A model generated the notes under the pieces. That model worked only from the letters and a program-made list of their open reading frames with translations, searched no databases and was not told the DNA's origin. A stretch of 64,000 nt of DNA from Alsobacter soli (GTDB taxonomy: Bacteria > Pseudomonadota > Alphaproteobacteria > Rhizobiales > Beijerinckiaceae): positions 62,001 through 126,000 of the forward strand of contig NZ_PVZS01000010.1 of the NCBI RefSeq assembly GCF_003004785.1. The letters run 5' to 3'. A program made the position numbers and the translations under genes. This document shows positions 24,913-33,418 of the stretch, one piece after another; the stretch's first letter is position 1, and the number at the start of each line of letters is the position of its first letter.

Positions 24913-26805
24913 CTAGGCGCCTCTCGCCTCCGCGAGCGCGCCCACAGCCGCAGAAGGGGTGGCCGAATGCTCGCCCCCTGGCTCCAGGGACGTCTGGGCG
25001 ACCGCAACGGCGTCCGCCACCGTGGTGACGACGGCCGCGGGCGAGACGACCTCGCGGAGGCTCTCCAGGAGTTCGGCGTCGTCCTGCAGCCAATAGCCCA
25101 CCACGATGGTCGCCTTGGGAGCTTTCCGCCGCAGGCGCCTCAGCGCGTAGCGGATGTGCACGGGCGTGGCGGTTTCGAAAGCCGACAGGCAGATGACCTC
25201 GACCCCCCGCACGTCCAGGCGAAACAGGTTGGAGATGCTGAGGGCCTCCGGCCCCAGCGCGCGGGCCGGCAGCCCGCGGCGACGCGCCAGCAGCCCGAAC
25301 AGGGCGGCGCCGGACTCGTCCAGCGCGTTGCGAACTCCGAGCGCCAGCACCCGCGGGGGCGGCTCGTTCTCGGGCGCGGCCCAATTGTCCCCGACTTCCC
25401 CTTCGGTCTCGACGTCCTCCAGGTCCTCGAGGTCCTCGACCAGCTCGGCGACCGAGTCGCGCACGACCGCCATCCGCTCGGGTTCAAGCGCGCCGCGGAT
25501 CACATCCTGCGCGCCGAGGCGGACGCCAGGCAGCGCGACGGTGTCGATGTAACCGGCCATGGTGCCCTCCTCGAGGAAGGACTCGGCCTGGTCCACCGCT
25601 TCCGTGGGATCGGCCGCCAGCATGCGCTGGTAGAACATTTCGGGGGCGGACAGGACGGGTTCATCGCCGAACATGACGTCGAAGACGGCGAGCTGTTCGA
25701 CATGCTTGCCCAGGACCACGAGGCAGACCGTCAGAGGGGTGGCCAGCACGAGGCCGATCGGTCCCCAGAGCCAGGTCCAGAATGTCGCGGCCGCCACCAC
25801 GGCCACGGGCGAGAGGCCAGTGCTCTGGCCGTAGACGAGCGGCTCGATGATGTGCCCCACGACGGGCTCCACCACCAGGAACAGGGCCGCGGTCCACAGC
25901 AGCATGTGCCAGCCCGGGTCCACGGCCGCCGCCAGCACCAGCGGGAGCAGGGCGGCGATGACGGAGCCGATATAGGGGATGAAGCGCAGGACGGCGGCCA
26001 TCACGCCCCAGAGCACCGGAGTCGGGACGCCGATCAGGAACAGGCCGGTCCCGATCACCACGCCGAAGGACGCGTTCAGGGCGAGCTGGACCAGGAAAAA
26101 GCGGCTCAGCCGGTGGGCGGCGTCGTCCATGGCGGCCGTGGTGCGGTGGAGGTCCTGCGCGCCGGCGAGGCGGATCAGGCGGTTTCGCAAGTCCTCGCGC
26201 CGCATCAGGATGAAGATCACGAAGATGACGATGATGCCGGTGGTGGCCAGCGGATGCAGCAGCGGGCCGACGACGTCGGTCAGCGTCTTGAAGGCGCCCG
26301 ACTGCGGGGCGCGCACCTCGACCGGGATGGGGGCGGTGTTCTCCGTCGGATTGCGGGAGAGCGCGGCCGGGCCGTTCTGCTCCGGCTTCTCCAGCTCCTT
26401 GCTCAGGTCCTGGAGCACGTCGGCGGCGCGCTCCAACGCCCCGTTGCCAGCCGCCATGCCGCGGATGCTCTTGATCTTGTCTCGGATGGTTCGCTCGTAG
26501 TGGGGCAGCTCGGTGGCGAGGCCGGTGACCTGGCCAGCCATGATGGCGCCGAGGCCGCCGGCGATCAGGAAGGTCGCCAGGACGACGCCCAGGACGGCGG
26601 CGGCCTTGGGGACGCGCCAGCGCTGGAGAAGACGCACGAGCGGAGCCAGCACGAAGCTGAGCAGCACGGCGAGCGCCAGCGGGATCAGGATCTCGCGCCC
26701 GAAATACAGTGCGCAGGTGACCACGACGGCCACGATGATGGCGACCATCAGGGACATCGAGCGCTGCAGGTCGATGACCGGCGGGGTGGGAGCGGCAGGC
26801 GCCAT
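24913..26805 (-). CDS. AI-2E/PerM-family (UPF0118) transporter with C-terminal soluble domain
   Basis: A protein of 630 residues. The first 360 or so form the eight-helix AI-2E family permease core, starting with the hydrophobic pair MSLMVAIIVAVVVTCALYF and EILIPLALAVLLSFVLAPLV. It ends in the typical PVAVVAAATFWTWLWGPIGL and LATPLTVCLVVLGKHVEQL. A C-terminal extension of about 260 residues has an acidic helical part (LVEDLEDLEDVETEGEV) and an alternating alpha/beta stretch (PPRVLALGVRNALDESG to TIVVGYWL) that resembles a Rossmann-type domain. Family members export varied small molecules or ions; the substrate is unknown. GGAGA precedes the ATG. It is divergent from the next gene across 145 bases. 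Confidence 0.87.
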   Translation of the reverse strand: MAPAAPTPPVIDLQRSMSLMVAIIVAVVVTCALYFGREILIPLALAVLLSFVLAPLVRLLQRWRVPKAAAVLGVVLATFLIAGGLGAIMAGQVTGLATELPHYERTIRDKIKSIRGMAAGNGALERAADVLQDLSKELEKPEQNGPAALSRNPTENTAPIPVEVRAPQSGAFKTLTDVVGPLLHPLATTGIIVIFVIFILMRREDLRNRLIRLAGAQDLHRTTAAMDDAAHRLSRFFLVQLALNASFGVVIGTGLFLIGVPTPVLWGVMAAVLRFIPYIGSVIAALLPLVLAAAVDPGWHMLLWTAALFLVVEPVVGHIIEPLVYGQSTGLSPVAVVAAATFWTWLWGPIGLVLATPLTVCLVVLGKHVEQLAVFDVMFGDEPVLSAPEMFYQRMLAADPTEAVDQAESFLEEGTMAGYIDTVALPGVRLGAQDVIRGALEPERMAVVRDSVAELVEDLEDLEDVETEGEVGDNWAAPENEPPPRVLALGVRNALDESGAALFGLLARRRGLPARALGPEALSISNLFRLDVRGVEVICLSAFETATPVHIRYALRRLRRKAPKATIVVGYWLQDDAELLESLREVVSPAAVVTTVADAVAVAQTSLEPGGEHSATPSAAVGALAEARGA

Positions 26806-26950
26806 GATGTCTCCGAAAAGCGCGCCACGAATTCCGCGCCAAGCCGAACAGCGAAGCCCAGCCTACGGTTCCCGCCGACGACCGCGACCGCAGGAACGCC
26901 GCATTGCGGGCGGACGTTCAGCCCCTGGACATCACGGAGAGGAGGTCGCC

Positions 26951-27190
26951 ATGCCGGACGATTGGACGCTCGAGACCGTGCAGGCCCTGAAGAAGATGGC
27001 CGAGCAGCGGGAGCCCGCCTCGGCCATCAGCATGAAGCTCGGCATGGACCTCACCGCAGTCCGCGCCAAGCTGCTGCAGCTCGGCTTCGCGCCGGCTCCG
27101 GACGTGCGGGACGGCGACGCCGGCGAGTCGGCCCAGGCGGCCCGTCCGGATGGCGAGCGGGAGCAGGAGCAGCGGCTCCACACGCTGTGA
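26951..27190 (+). CDS. Small helix-turn-helix protein, GcrA-like N-terminus
   Basis: A protein of 79 residues with AGGAGGT perfectly placed before the ATG. Residues 5-46 (WTLETVQALKKMAEQREPAS, then AISMKLGMDLTAVRAKLLQLG) resemble the N-terminal DNA-binding part of GcrA, the alphaproteobacterial cell-cycle regulator, which begins WTxERVexLKKLW and has an AVxxKxxRLG-type helix. The C-terminal 30 residues are acidic, polar and probably disordered; the rest of GcrA is missing. It may be a small DNA-binding or anti-regulatory protein (inference). It precedes the phosphoesterase gene by 90 bases on the same strand. Confidence 0.65.
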   Translation: MPDDWTLETVQALKKMAEQREPASAISMKLGMDLTAVRAKLLQLGFAPAPDVRDGDAGESAQAARPDGEREQEQRLHTL

Positions 27191-27280
27191 GGCTCCGGCG
27201 CCCCTCCGGATGGACGGCTAGGCAGGACGGGGATATTCGGCTCCCATAAGGACGGCGCGTCAGGCGCCGGGGGTCAGCCC

Positions 27281-28021
27281 GTGTCGATTGCGCTCTTCTC
27301 CGACATCCACGCGAACCGCGAGGCCTTCGAGGCCTGCCTGTCGGACGCGCGGCGCCGCGGCGCCTCGCGCTTCGTGCTGCTGGGCGACTATGTCGGCTAC
27401 GGGGCCGATCCGGTTTGGGTGCTCGAGACCGTGGCGGACCTCGTGGCCAAGGGCGCGGTCGCCGTGCTGGGCAACCACGACGCGGCCGTGGGGACGCCGG
27501 ACACGGCCATGAACCCCGTCGCAACTGCGGCGCTCGACTGGACGCGGCGCCAGCTCGGGACCGTGCACAAGACCTTCCTGAAGAACCTGCCGCTCAAGGT
27601 CGTGGAGGAGGGCCGGCTCTACGTCCACGCCAATGGCTGGGCGCCCGGCGACTGGGGCTACATCACCTCCGCCGTGGAGGCCGAGCGCAGCATGCGGGTG
27701 GCCCCGCAGCAATGGACCTTCTGCGGGCATACCCATGTGCCCGCCCTCTACCACATGTCCCCCCAGCGGCCGCCCGGCGCGTTCTCTCCCCCGCCGAACA
27801 AGCCGGTGCCGCTGGCGGCCTCGCGGCGCTGGCTCGCGGTGCTCGGCTCCGTCGGGCAGCCGCGGGACGGCAATCCGGCGGCCTGCTACGGGCTGCTGGA
27901 GCATTCGCCGCTCTGCCTCACCATGGTGCGGGTTCCCTACGACGCCGAAGCCGCCGCCCGGAAGGTGGCGGCGGCCGGACTGCCGGACAGCCTGGGACGC
28001 CGCCTTCTCACAGGACGCTGA
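27281..28021 (+). CDS. Calcineurin-like metallophosphoesterase
   Basis: A protein of 246 residues with the full dimetal signature: DIH (FSDIHANREAF), GDYVGYG, GNHD (AVLGNHDAAV) and GHTH (TFCGHTHVPAL). It belongs to the YfcE/PP-like branch of small bacterial phosphoesterases, which includes protein Ser/Thr phosphatases and nucleotide phosphodiesterases. The start is a GTG at 27281 after a GGGGG stretch. Only three bases separate it from a protein kinase gene, so a kinase/phosphatase pair acting on common targets is a reasonable inference. Confidence 0.88.
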   Translation: MSIALFSDIHANREAFEACLSDARRRGASRFVLLGDYVGYGADPVWVLETVADLVAKGAVAVLGNHDAAVGTPDTAMNPVATAALDWTRRQLGTVHKTFLKNLPLKVVEEGRLYVHANGWAPGDWGYITSAVEAERSMRVAPQQWTFCGHTHVPALYHMSPQRPPGAFSPPPNKPVPLAASRRWLAVLGSVGQPRDGNPAACYGLLEHSPLCLTMVRVPYDAEAAARKVAAAGLPDSLGRRLLTGR

Positions 28022-28024
28022 CCC

Positions 28025-29428
28025 ATGCGCCGCGCCCGCCCCGAACAAGGCGACGTGATCGACGGCTTCCGGCTGGACGCCTGCATCCACCGCGGCGCCA
28101 TGAGCGCGCTCTGGCGCGTCAGCCGGACCGAGGGGGAGTGCGACGACCCACCGCTGCTCATGAAGATCCCCACCCTGGCGGAAGGCGAGGACGTGTCCGC
28201 CATCGTGGGCTTCGAGACGGAGCAGATGATCCTGCCCCGGCTCACCGGGCCGCATGCGCCCCGCTTCGTGGCCGCCGGCGACTTCGCGCAGACGCCGCAC
28301 CTCGTCATGGAGCTTGTCGAGGGCCGAAGCCTCCACGACATCGCCAAGGAAGGCCCGCTGCCGGCCGACCGCGTCGCCGCCATCGGGGCAAGCGTCGCGC
28401 GGGCGCTGCAGGATCTTCACCGGCAGCACGTCATTCACCTCGACCTGAAGCCCGCCAACATCCTCATCCGGCCGAACGGCGAGGCGGTGTTCATCGACTT
28501 CGGCCTCTCGCGCCATGACGAGTTGCCGGACCTCCTCGGCGAGGAGTCCGACGTGCCGATGGGGACCGCGCCGTACATTTCGCCCGAGCAGGTCATCGGG
28601 GTGCGCTGGGAGCCCAAGAGCGACCATTTCGCTCTCGGCGTCATCCTGTACGAGCTCGTCACGGGCAAATGGCCGTTCGGCAACCCGCAGCGGAAATCCG
28701 GAATGATGCGGCGAATCTGGCGCGACCCGGTCCCGCCGCGCGCGATCAACCCGGATTGCCCGCCATGGCTGCAGGAAGCCATCCTGCGCTGCCTGTGCGT
28801 CGACCCGGCCCGACGGTACGGCAGCGCGGCGCAGCTCGCCTTCGCGCTGGAGAATCCCGACCAGGCGACCCTGACCGAGCGGGCCACCCGGCTGAAGCAG
28901 GACGGGTTCTGGACGGTGCTGCGGCGGCGCCTCAAGGCGCCCACCCGCCCCTCCCCGGCCCAGATCCGGATCGCGGCGGAGCTCGACGCGGCGCCCATCG
29001 TGATGGTCGCCGTGGACCTGGCGAACGGCGTGAACGAGCTCGCCGAGCGGGTGCGGGTCCAGGCGGGCCGCGCCGTGGAGGCGGAGCCGGGCGCGCGCCT
29101 CGCCTGCGTCACGGTGATCAAGACGGCGCTGCTGTCGCTGGAGGAGGACGTCGACGACCAGGGCCGCACGGCCTATCTCCAGCGCCTGATCGAGTTGAAG
29201 GACTGGGCGCGGGCGCTGAACCTGCCTCAGGACACGATCAGCTTCCACGTGCTCGAGGCGCTCGACCCCGCGGCGGCGCTGATCGACTACGTCCGCAAGA
29301 ACCAGGTCGACCACGTGGTCCTGGGAGCCCGCGGCAGCTCGGCGCTGCGCCGCTATCTCGGCAGCGTGTCGTCCCAGGTGGTGGCGGAGGCGCCCTGCAC
29401 GGTGACCGTCGTGCGGCTGCCCGGGTGA
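28025..29428 (+). CDS. Serine/threonine protein kinase fused to a universal stress protein domain
   Basis: A cytosolic protein of 467 residues. The kinase domain spans residues about 10-275: ATP-binding Lys47 (LLMKIPTL), catalytic loop HLDLKPAN (Asp140, Lys142, Asn145; Leu replaces the Arg of HRD, so a non-RD kinase), DFG at 158-160 and ISPEQ in place of APE. Residues about 315-465 form a Usp domain with the ATP-type loop GARGSSALRRYLGSVSS near the end. No membrane helix or PASTA repeat is present. The Usp part may sense ATP or stress and control the kinase (inference). It is operonic with the phosphoesterase upstream and with cupin and UdgX genes downstream. Confidence 0.9.
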   Translation: MRRARPEQGDVIDGFRLDACIHRGAMSALWRVSRTEGECDDPPLLMKIPTLAEGEDVSAIVGFETEQMILPRLTGPHAPRFVAAGDFAQTPHLVMELVEGRSLHDIAKEGPLPADRVAAIGASVARALQDLHRQHVIHLDLKPANILIRPNGEAVFIDFGLSRHDELPDLLGEESDVPMGTAPYISPEQVIGVRWEPKSDHFALGVILYELVTGKWPFGNPQRKSGMMRRIWRDPVPPRAINPDCPPWLQEAILRCLCVDPARRYGSAAQLAFALENPDQATLTERATRLKQDGFWTVLRRRLKAPTRPSPAQIRIAAELDAAPIVMVAVDLANGVNELAERVRVQAGRAVEAEPGARLACVTVIKTALLSLEEDVDDQGRTAYLQRLIELKDWARALNLPQDTISFHVLEALDPAAALIDYVRKNQVDHVVLGARGSSALRRYLGSVSSQVVAEAPCTVTVVRLPG

Positions 29429-29481
29429 GGAACCCTCGTGGCGAGCCCGGGGTTTCGGTGGGCGTCGCAGGAGGATCCGCC

Positions 29482-30015
29482 ATGAGCGCATCGCCGGAAG
29501 CCCATCGCCTCCAGCCGAACGGGGCCATCCCCAACTCCAAGCTGCCGCTCCTGGTGTATCGGGAGGCCGTGGCGCCGGGCGGCGACGTGGCCCGGGCCTT
29601 CGAGCGCATCTTCGCCGCCAACGGCTGGACGAACAGCTGGCGCAACGGGGTCTATGACTACCACCACTTCCACAGCACCGCCCACGAGGTGCTGGGCGTC
29701 TCCCGGGGCGAAGCCAAGATCCAGTTCGGCGGCGAAGGCGGGCCCGTCGTCGCCGTGCAGGCCGGGGACGCCGTGGCGATCCCGGCCGGAGTGGCCCACT
29801 GCAACCGCGGCCAGTCGGACGATTTCGAGATCGTGGGCGCCTATGACCGCGGCCGGGACTGGGACGTCCGCAAAGGCGTTCCGGCTGAGTTCGAGGCGGT
29901 GAAGAAGGCCATCGCCGCCGTCCCGGCGCCGCGGGCCGATCCCCTCCATGGGGAAACCGGTGAGTTGCCGAGCCTCTGGGCCGGCGTCCCCGAGGCTCCT
30001 CCGGGCGTCGCCTAG
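29482..30015 (+). CDS. Cupin-domain protein (YjlB-like)
   Basis: A protein of 177 residues. A single cupin barrel carries the metal-ligand pattern YHHFHSTAHEVLGV and later IPAGVAHCNRG, as in the YjlB family, whose members are annotated as small cupins of unknown function. GGAGGA sits upstream of the ATG at 29482, which is preferred over longer frames overlapping the kinase gene. It is 53 bases after the kinase gene and two bases before the glycosylase gene, so it belongs to the same transcription unit. Confidence 0.82.
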   Translation: MSASPEAHRLQPNGAIPNSKLPLLVYREAVAPGGDVARAFERIFAANGWTNSWRNGVYDYHHFHSTAHEVLGVSRGEAKIQFGGEGGPVVAVQAGDAVAIPAGVAHCNRGQSDDFEIVGAYDRGRDWDVRKGVPAEFEAVKKAIAAVPAPRADPLHGETGELPSLWAGVPEAPPGVA

Positions 30016-30017
30016 CC

Positions 30018-30644
30018 GTGTCGGTCGACCTGGCGCTCCCGCCGGGGCTCGACAGGGCGCCGGCCAGGCTGGACGAGCTCTATGCCCGCATGGCCGAGAT
30101 GGAGCCGCCGCGGCCCGGGCTGGGCCGCTTCGTGCCGGGGGAAGGGCCGGTCGGAGCGCCGATCCTGTTCGTGGGCGAGCAGCCGGGCGACCAGGAGGAC
30201 ATCCAGGGCCGTCCCTTCGTGGGACCGGCCGGCAAGCTCCTCGACCGGGCGCTGGGCGACGCCGGCGTGCCTCGGGACCGGGCCTATGTCACCAACGCGG
30301 TGAAGCGCTTCCACTTCACGCAGCGCGGCACGCGGCGCATTCACGGGAAGCCTACGGCCGGCGACATCCGGAAAGAGCGCTGGTGGCTGGACAAGGAAAT
30401 CCAGCTGGTCGGACCACGCCTCGTTGTGGCGCTCGGCGCCACGGCCATTCAGGCGCTCGCCGGCAAGGCGCTGCCGGTGGGCCGGAACCGCGGCCCCATC
30501 CGCTGGCCGGGCGACCGGGACGGCTTCGTCACCGTGCACCCGTCCGGGCTCCTGCGCCTCCAGGACGACGACGAGCGCCACAGGGCCTACGAGGCCTTCG
30601 TGGGCGACCTCCAGCGCATCGGCGAGCTGGCGCAGGCTACCTAG
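30018..30644 (+). CDS. udgX: UdgX-type uracil-DNA glycosylase family protein
   Basis: A protein of 208 residues in the family 4-like uracil-DNA glycosylases. Motif A reads VGEQPGDQED (UdgX signature, not the GExPG of family 4), followed by GRPFVGPAGKLLD. The UdgX-specific loop GTRRIHGKPT is present with His109, equivalent to the histidine with which mycobacterial UdgX forms a covalent bond to uracil-excised DNA. VHPSGLLR is the C-terminal active-site motif. Family 4 cluster cysteines are not obvious in the N-terminus. It is likely the last gene of the kinase-cupin cluster (GTG start, two bases after the cupin stop). It would trap uracil sites in DNA and needs RecA-dependent repair in studied hosts. 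Confidence 0.85.
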   Translation: MSVDLALPPGLDRAPARLDELYARMAEMEPPRPGLGRFVPGEGPVGAPILFVGEQPGDQEDIQGRPFVGPAGKLLDRALGDAGVPRDRAYVTNAVKRFHFTQRGTRRIHGKPTAGDIRKERWWLDKEIQLVGPRLVVALGATAIQALAGKALPVGRNRGPIRWPGDRDGFVTVHPSGLLRLQDDDERHRAYEAFVGDLQRIGELAQAT

Positions 30645-30840
30645 AGCAACGCGGTCGAGAGCGCGCAGCTTCACGGGAGGGTCTACGGCCGCAGGCCGGC
30701 GGGGTGAGGTGCCTCGCGCCCGGCGAGGGCGCGTTCGAGCGACGCCTTTGAATTCGACGCACCATGCCCGGCCTCACCCCACCCCGCTGCGCGGCGCCCC
30801 TCCCCCTCAAGGGGAGGATGCGCGGCGGCGACACCTCCGC

Positions 30841-30926
30841 CCGTCATCGCGAGCGAAGCGAAGCGATCCAGGGCCGCCTCGCGCCTGCTCTGGATTGCTT
30901 CGTCGCTGCGCTCCTCGCAAAGACGG
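30841..30926. repeat. Dispersed palindromic repeat, family A, copy 4
   Basis: CGTCATCGCGAGCGAAGCGA on the left and TGGATTGCTTCGTCGCTGCG on the right, ending CTCCTCGCAAAGACGG. It fills part of the gap 30645-30943 together with GC-rich text near 30768-30833 (CCTCACCCCACCCCGCTGCG), which resembles the repeat material at 57110-57260. No gene is seen there. Confidence 0.75.
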
Positions 30927-30943
30927 GGAGAGCGGGCGCGGGC

Positions 30944-32494
30944 CTAGCGCCCGGGCTTTTTCACCGCCTCGGGGGCGGGCGGGAATCGGGAGAGAAGGTC
31001 GGTGGCGGTCACGTCGCGGTGGTTGCGGGTGTACTGCTCGGAGGCGTCGCGCAGGGGCTGGAAGTCCCAGGGGAAGACGTGGCCCTTCGTGAGGGCCTTG
31101 AACACCAGAAGGCGCTGCTGCTGGCTCGAGATCACCTCGTCGCGAATGGCGTTCCGGTCGAAGCCCGACAGGGCGCGCTTCATCTCGTCGACGCGCGCCG
31201 CCTGCGCCGGATCGGCGGCCAGGTTCGCGTTCTCGTGCGGGTCGGACGCGAGGTCGAACAGCTGGTCCGGGTCGGTGTCGCAGACCACCAGCTTCCAGTC
31301 GCCCTGGCGGACCATGTACATGGGCGCGTGGACGCCCTCTGCGAGGTATTCGCCAATCACAATGCGCTCCGGATCATCGCGCCCTTCCATCAGCGGCGCG
31401 AGGCTGCCGCCGTCGACCGGCCGGGCCAGCGACGCCGAGCCTTTCGACCTGGCGATGTCCACCAGCGTCGGGAGGAGATCCGTAATCGACGCCGCCGCCT
31501 TCACCCGGCGGGGCGCGAAGCGCTTCGGCGCGTGCACGATCAGGGGCACGCGGGCGGAGTGCTCGCGGTAGCTCATCTTGTACCAGAGCCCGCGCTCGCC
31601 CAGGAAATCGCCATGGTCCGAGGTGACCAGCGTGACGGTGTCCTCCGCCAGCCCGCAGGTCTGCAGCGTGTCCATCAGACCCGCGATCAGGTCGTCCACA
31701 TAGGTGATGTTGGCGTAGTAGCCATGGCGGGAGGAGCGGATATCCGCCTCCGTCACGTCATAGTCGTCCATGGCCGACATGTCATGAAGGCGCCGGCTGT
31801 GCGGATCCATGTCCGCGTAGGGGACCGTTGGCGTGGCGGGCATGTCGATGTCCGCGTCCCGGTACTGGTTCCAGTATTTCGCCCGCGCCGCGTAGGGATC
31901 ATGCGGGTGGGTGAAGGACACCATCAGGCAGAAGGGCAGGGTGTCGCGGTAGCGGGCGAAGTCGAACAGCCGGCGCTTCGCCAGGAAGGCGACCTCGTCG
32001 TCATATTCGAGCTGGTTGGTGATCTCGGCGATCCCGGCCTGCTTCACCGAGGTCATGTTGTGATACCACCAGTCGATCCGCTCCTGCGGCTTCGTCCAGT
32101 CCGGCGTCCAGCCGAAGTCGGCCGGGTAGATGTCGGTGGTCAGGCGCTCCTCGAAGCCGTGAAGCTGGTCGGGACCGACGAAATGCATCTTGCCGGAGAG
32201 GCAGGTTCGGTAGCCCTCCAGCCGCAGGTAGTGCGCGAAGGTCGGAATGGAGGAGCGGAACTCGGCGGCGTTGTCGAAGGCGCCGGTGCGCGAGGGCAGC
32301 AGGCCCGACATCATGGCGGCGCGGGCCGGGGCGCAGAGCGGGCTGTTGGTGTAGGCGTTTTCGAACACCACGCCCTCGGCCGCGAGCCGGTCGAGAGCCG
32401 GCGTCTTCACCACCTTGTGGCCGTAGGCCGGCAGGAAGGGCGCGGACAGCTGGTCTGCCACGATCAGCAGGATGTTGGGCTTCTTGTCGGCCAT
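30944..32494 (-). CDS. betC: Choline-sulfatase
   Basis: An enzyme of 516 residues that hydrolyses choline-O-sulfate to choline and sulfate, supplying sulfur and a glycine betaine precursor. The sulfatase signature SPLCAPARAAMMSG puts the formylglycine precursor at Cys54, the same position as in Sinorhizobium BetC. The metal site MADKKPNILLIVADQ and the later TSDHGDFLGERGLWYK are typical, as is the BetC C-terminal region (QLFDLASDPHENANLA). The start at 32494 follows GAGGAG. betI, betA and betB are not adjacent. Confidence 0.92.
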   Translation of the reverse strand: MADKKPNILLIVADQLSAPFLPAYGHKVVKTPALDRLAAEGVVFENAYTNSPLCAPARAAMMSGLLPSRTGAFDNAAEFRSSIPTFAHYLRLEGYRTCLSGKMHFVGPDQLHGFEERLTTDIYPADFGWTPDWTKPQERIDWWYHNMTSVKQAGIAEITNQLEYDDEVAFLAKRRLFDFARYRDTLPFCLMVSFTHPHDPYAARAKYWNQYRDADIDMPATPTVPYADMDPHSRRLHDMSAMDDYDVTEADIRSSRHGYYANITYVDDLIAGLMDTLQTCGLAEDTVTLVTSDHGDFLGERGLWYKMSYREHSARVPLIVHAPKRFAPRRVKAAASITDLLPTLVDIARSKGSASLARPVDGGSLAPLMEGRDDPERIVIGEYLAEGVHAPMYMVRQGDWKLVVCDTDPDQLFDLASDPHENANLAADPAQAARVDEMKRALSGFDRNAIRDEVISSQQQRLLVFKALTKGHVFPWDFQPLRDASEQYTRNHRDVTATDLLSRFPPAPEAVKKPGR

Positions 32495-32687
32495 TCCGGG
32501 GCTCCTCGTCGAATCGCGCCATCGTGGCAGGACCACGTCCGGGTGACTTTTCCCTGAACGACTGTCGGTTCTGCAAGCGGACGCTTGCATGACTCGGCCT
32601 TGCCGATCGGGCCTGGCAGGACGAAGTGTGGCGGCGAAGGCCGGCGCGGCCCCGACATTCCAAACCATTCCCCGCGTGGAGATTCCA

Positions 32688-33287
32688 ATGACCAAGGTCC
32701 TGGTGCTGTATTACTCGTCCTACGGCCACATCGAGACGATGGCCAAGGCGGTCGCCGAGGGCGCCCGGGAGGCCGGCGCCGAGGTGGCGCTGAAGCGCAT
32801 CCCCGAGACGATCCCGACCGAGGTGGCCAAGAGCTTCGGCTTCAAGACCGAGCACGACACCCCCGAGGCGACCGTCGCGGAACTCCCCGAGTACGACGCC
32901 ATCATCTTCGGCTCGCCCACGCGCTTCGGCAACGTGGCCGGCCAGATGCGGACCTTCTTCGACCAGACCGGCGGGTTGTGGGCGCAGGGCAAGCTGATCG
33001 GCAAGGTGGGCTCGATCTTCACGTCGTCCGCCACCCAGCACGGCGGCCAGGAGTCGACGATCCTTAGCCTCATCCCGACCCTGCTGCACCACGGCATGGT
33101 GGTGGTCGGCCTGCCCTATTCCTTCGCGGGCCAGATGGGCCTCGAGGAGATCAAGGGCGGCTCGCCCTACGGCGCCTCGACCATCGCGGGCGGCGACGGC
33201 TCGCGCCAGCCTTCGGCCGTCGAGCTCGACGCAGCCCGCTTCCAGGGCAGGCACGTCGCGCAGATCGCCGGCAAGCTGCGGGGCTGA
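32688..33287 (+). CDS. wrbA: NAD(P)H:quinone oxidoreductase WrbA
   Basis: A flavodoxin-like FMN protein of 199 residues that reduces quinones by two electrons and limits redox cycling. The FMN phosphate loop [12 protein letters not shown] is near the start. [31 protein letters not shown] and the late [17 protein letters not shown] are WrbA hallmarks. GGAG precedes the ATG at 32688. It is divergent from betC and convergent with the thiamine operon. Confidence 0.96.
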   Translation: MTKVLVLYYSSYGHIETMAKAVAEGAREAGAEVALKRIPETIPTEVAKSFGFKTEHDTPEATVAELPEYDAIIFGSPTRFGNVAGQMRTFFDQTGGLWAQGKLIGKVGSIFTSSATQHGGQESTILSLIPTLLHHGMVVVGLPYSFAGQMGLEEIKGGSPYGASTIAGGDGSRQPSAVELDAARFQGRHVAQIAGKLRG

Positions 33288-33303
33288 TCCCCGTTACTTC
33301 GCC

Positions 33304-33368
33304 GAAGCGGCTCCCAGCCCCCCAAGCCGCTTCGACCAGACGGCCTCCGGCCCCCCTCCGGAGGCCGT
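33304..33368. terminator. Two tandem hairpins between convergent wrbA and thiamine operon
   Basis: Hairpin 1: GAAGCGGCT (33304-33312) pairs with 33325-33333. Hairpin 2: ACGGCCTCCGG (33340-33350) pairs with 33358-33368 around a 7-base loop, followed by TTCTG. They lie 16 bases after wrbA and 51 bases from the end of the minus-strand operon, so a bidirectional terminator is likely. Confidence 0.6.
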
Positions 33369-33418
33369 TCTGCATTGAGGCGCCGCGCCTCCTCCGCTGC
33401 GGCGAGGGAAAGGTGCAA

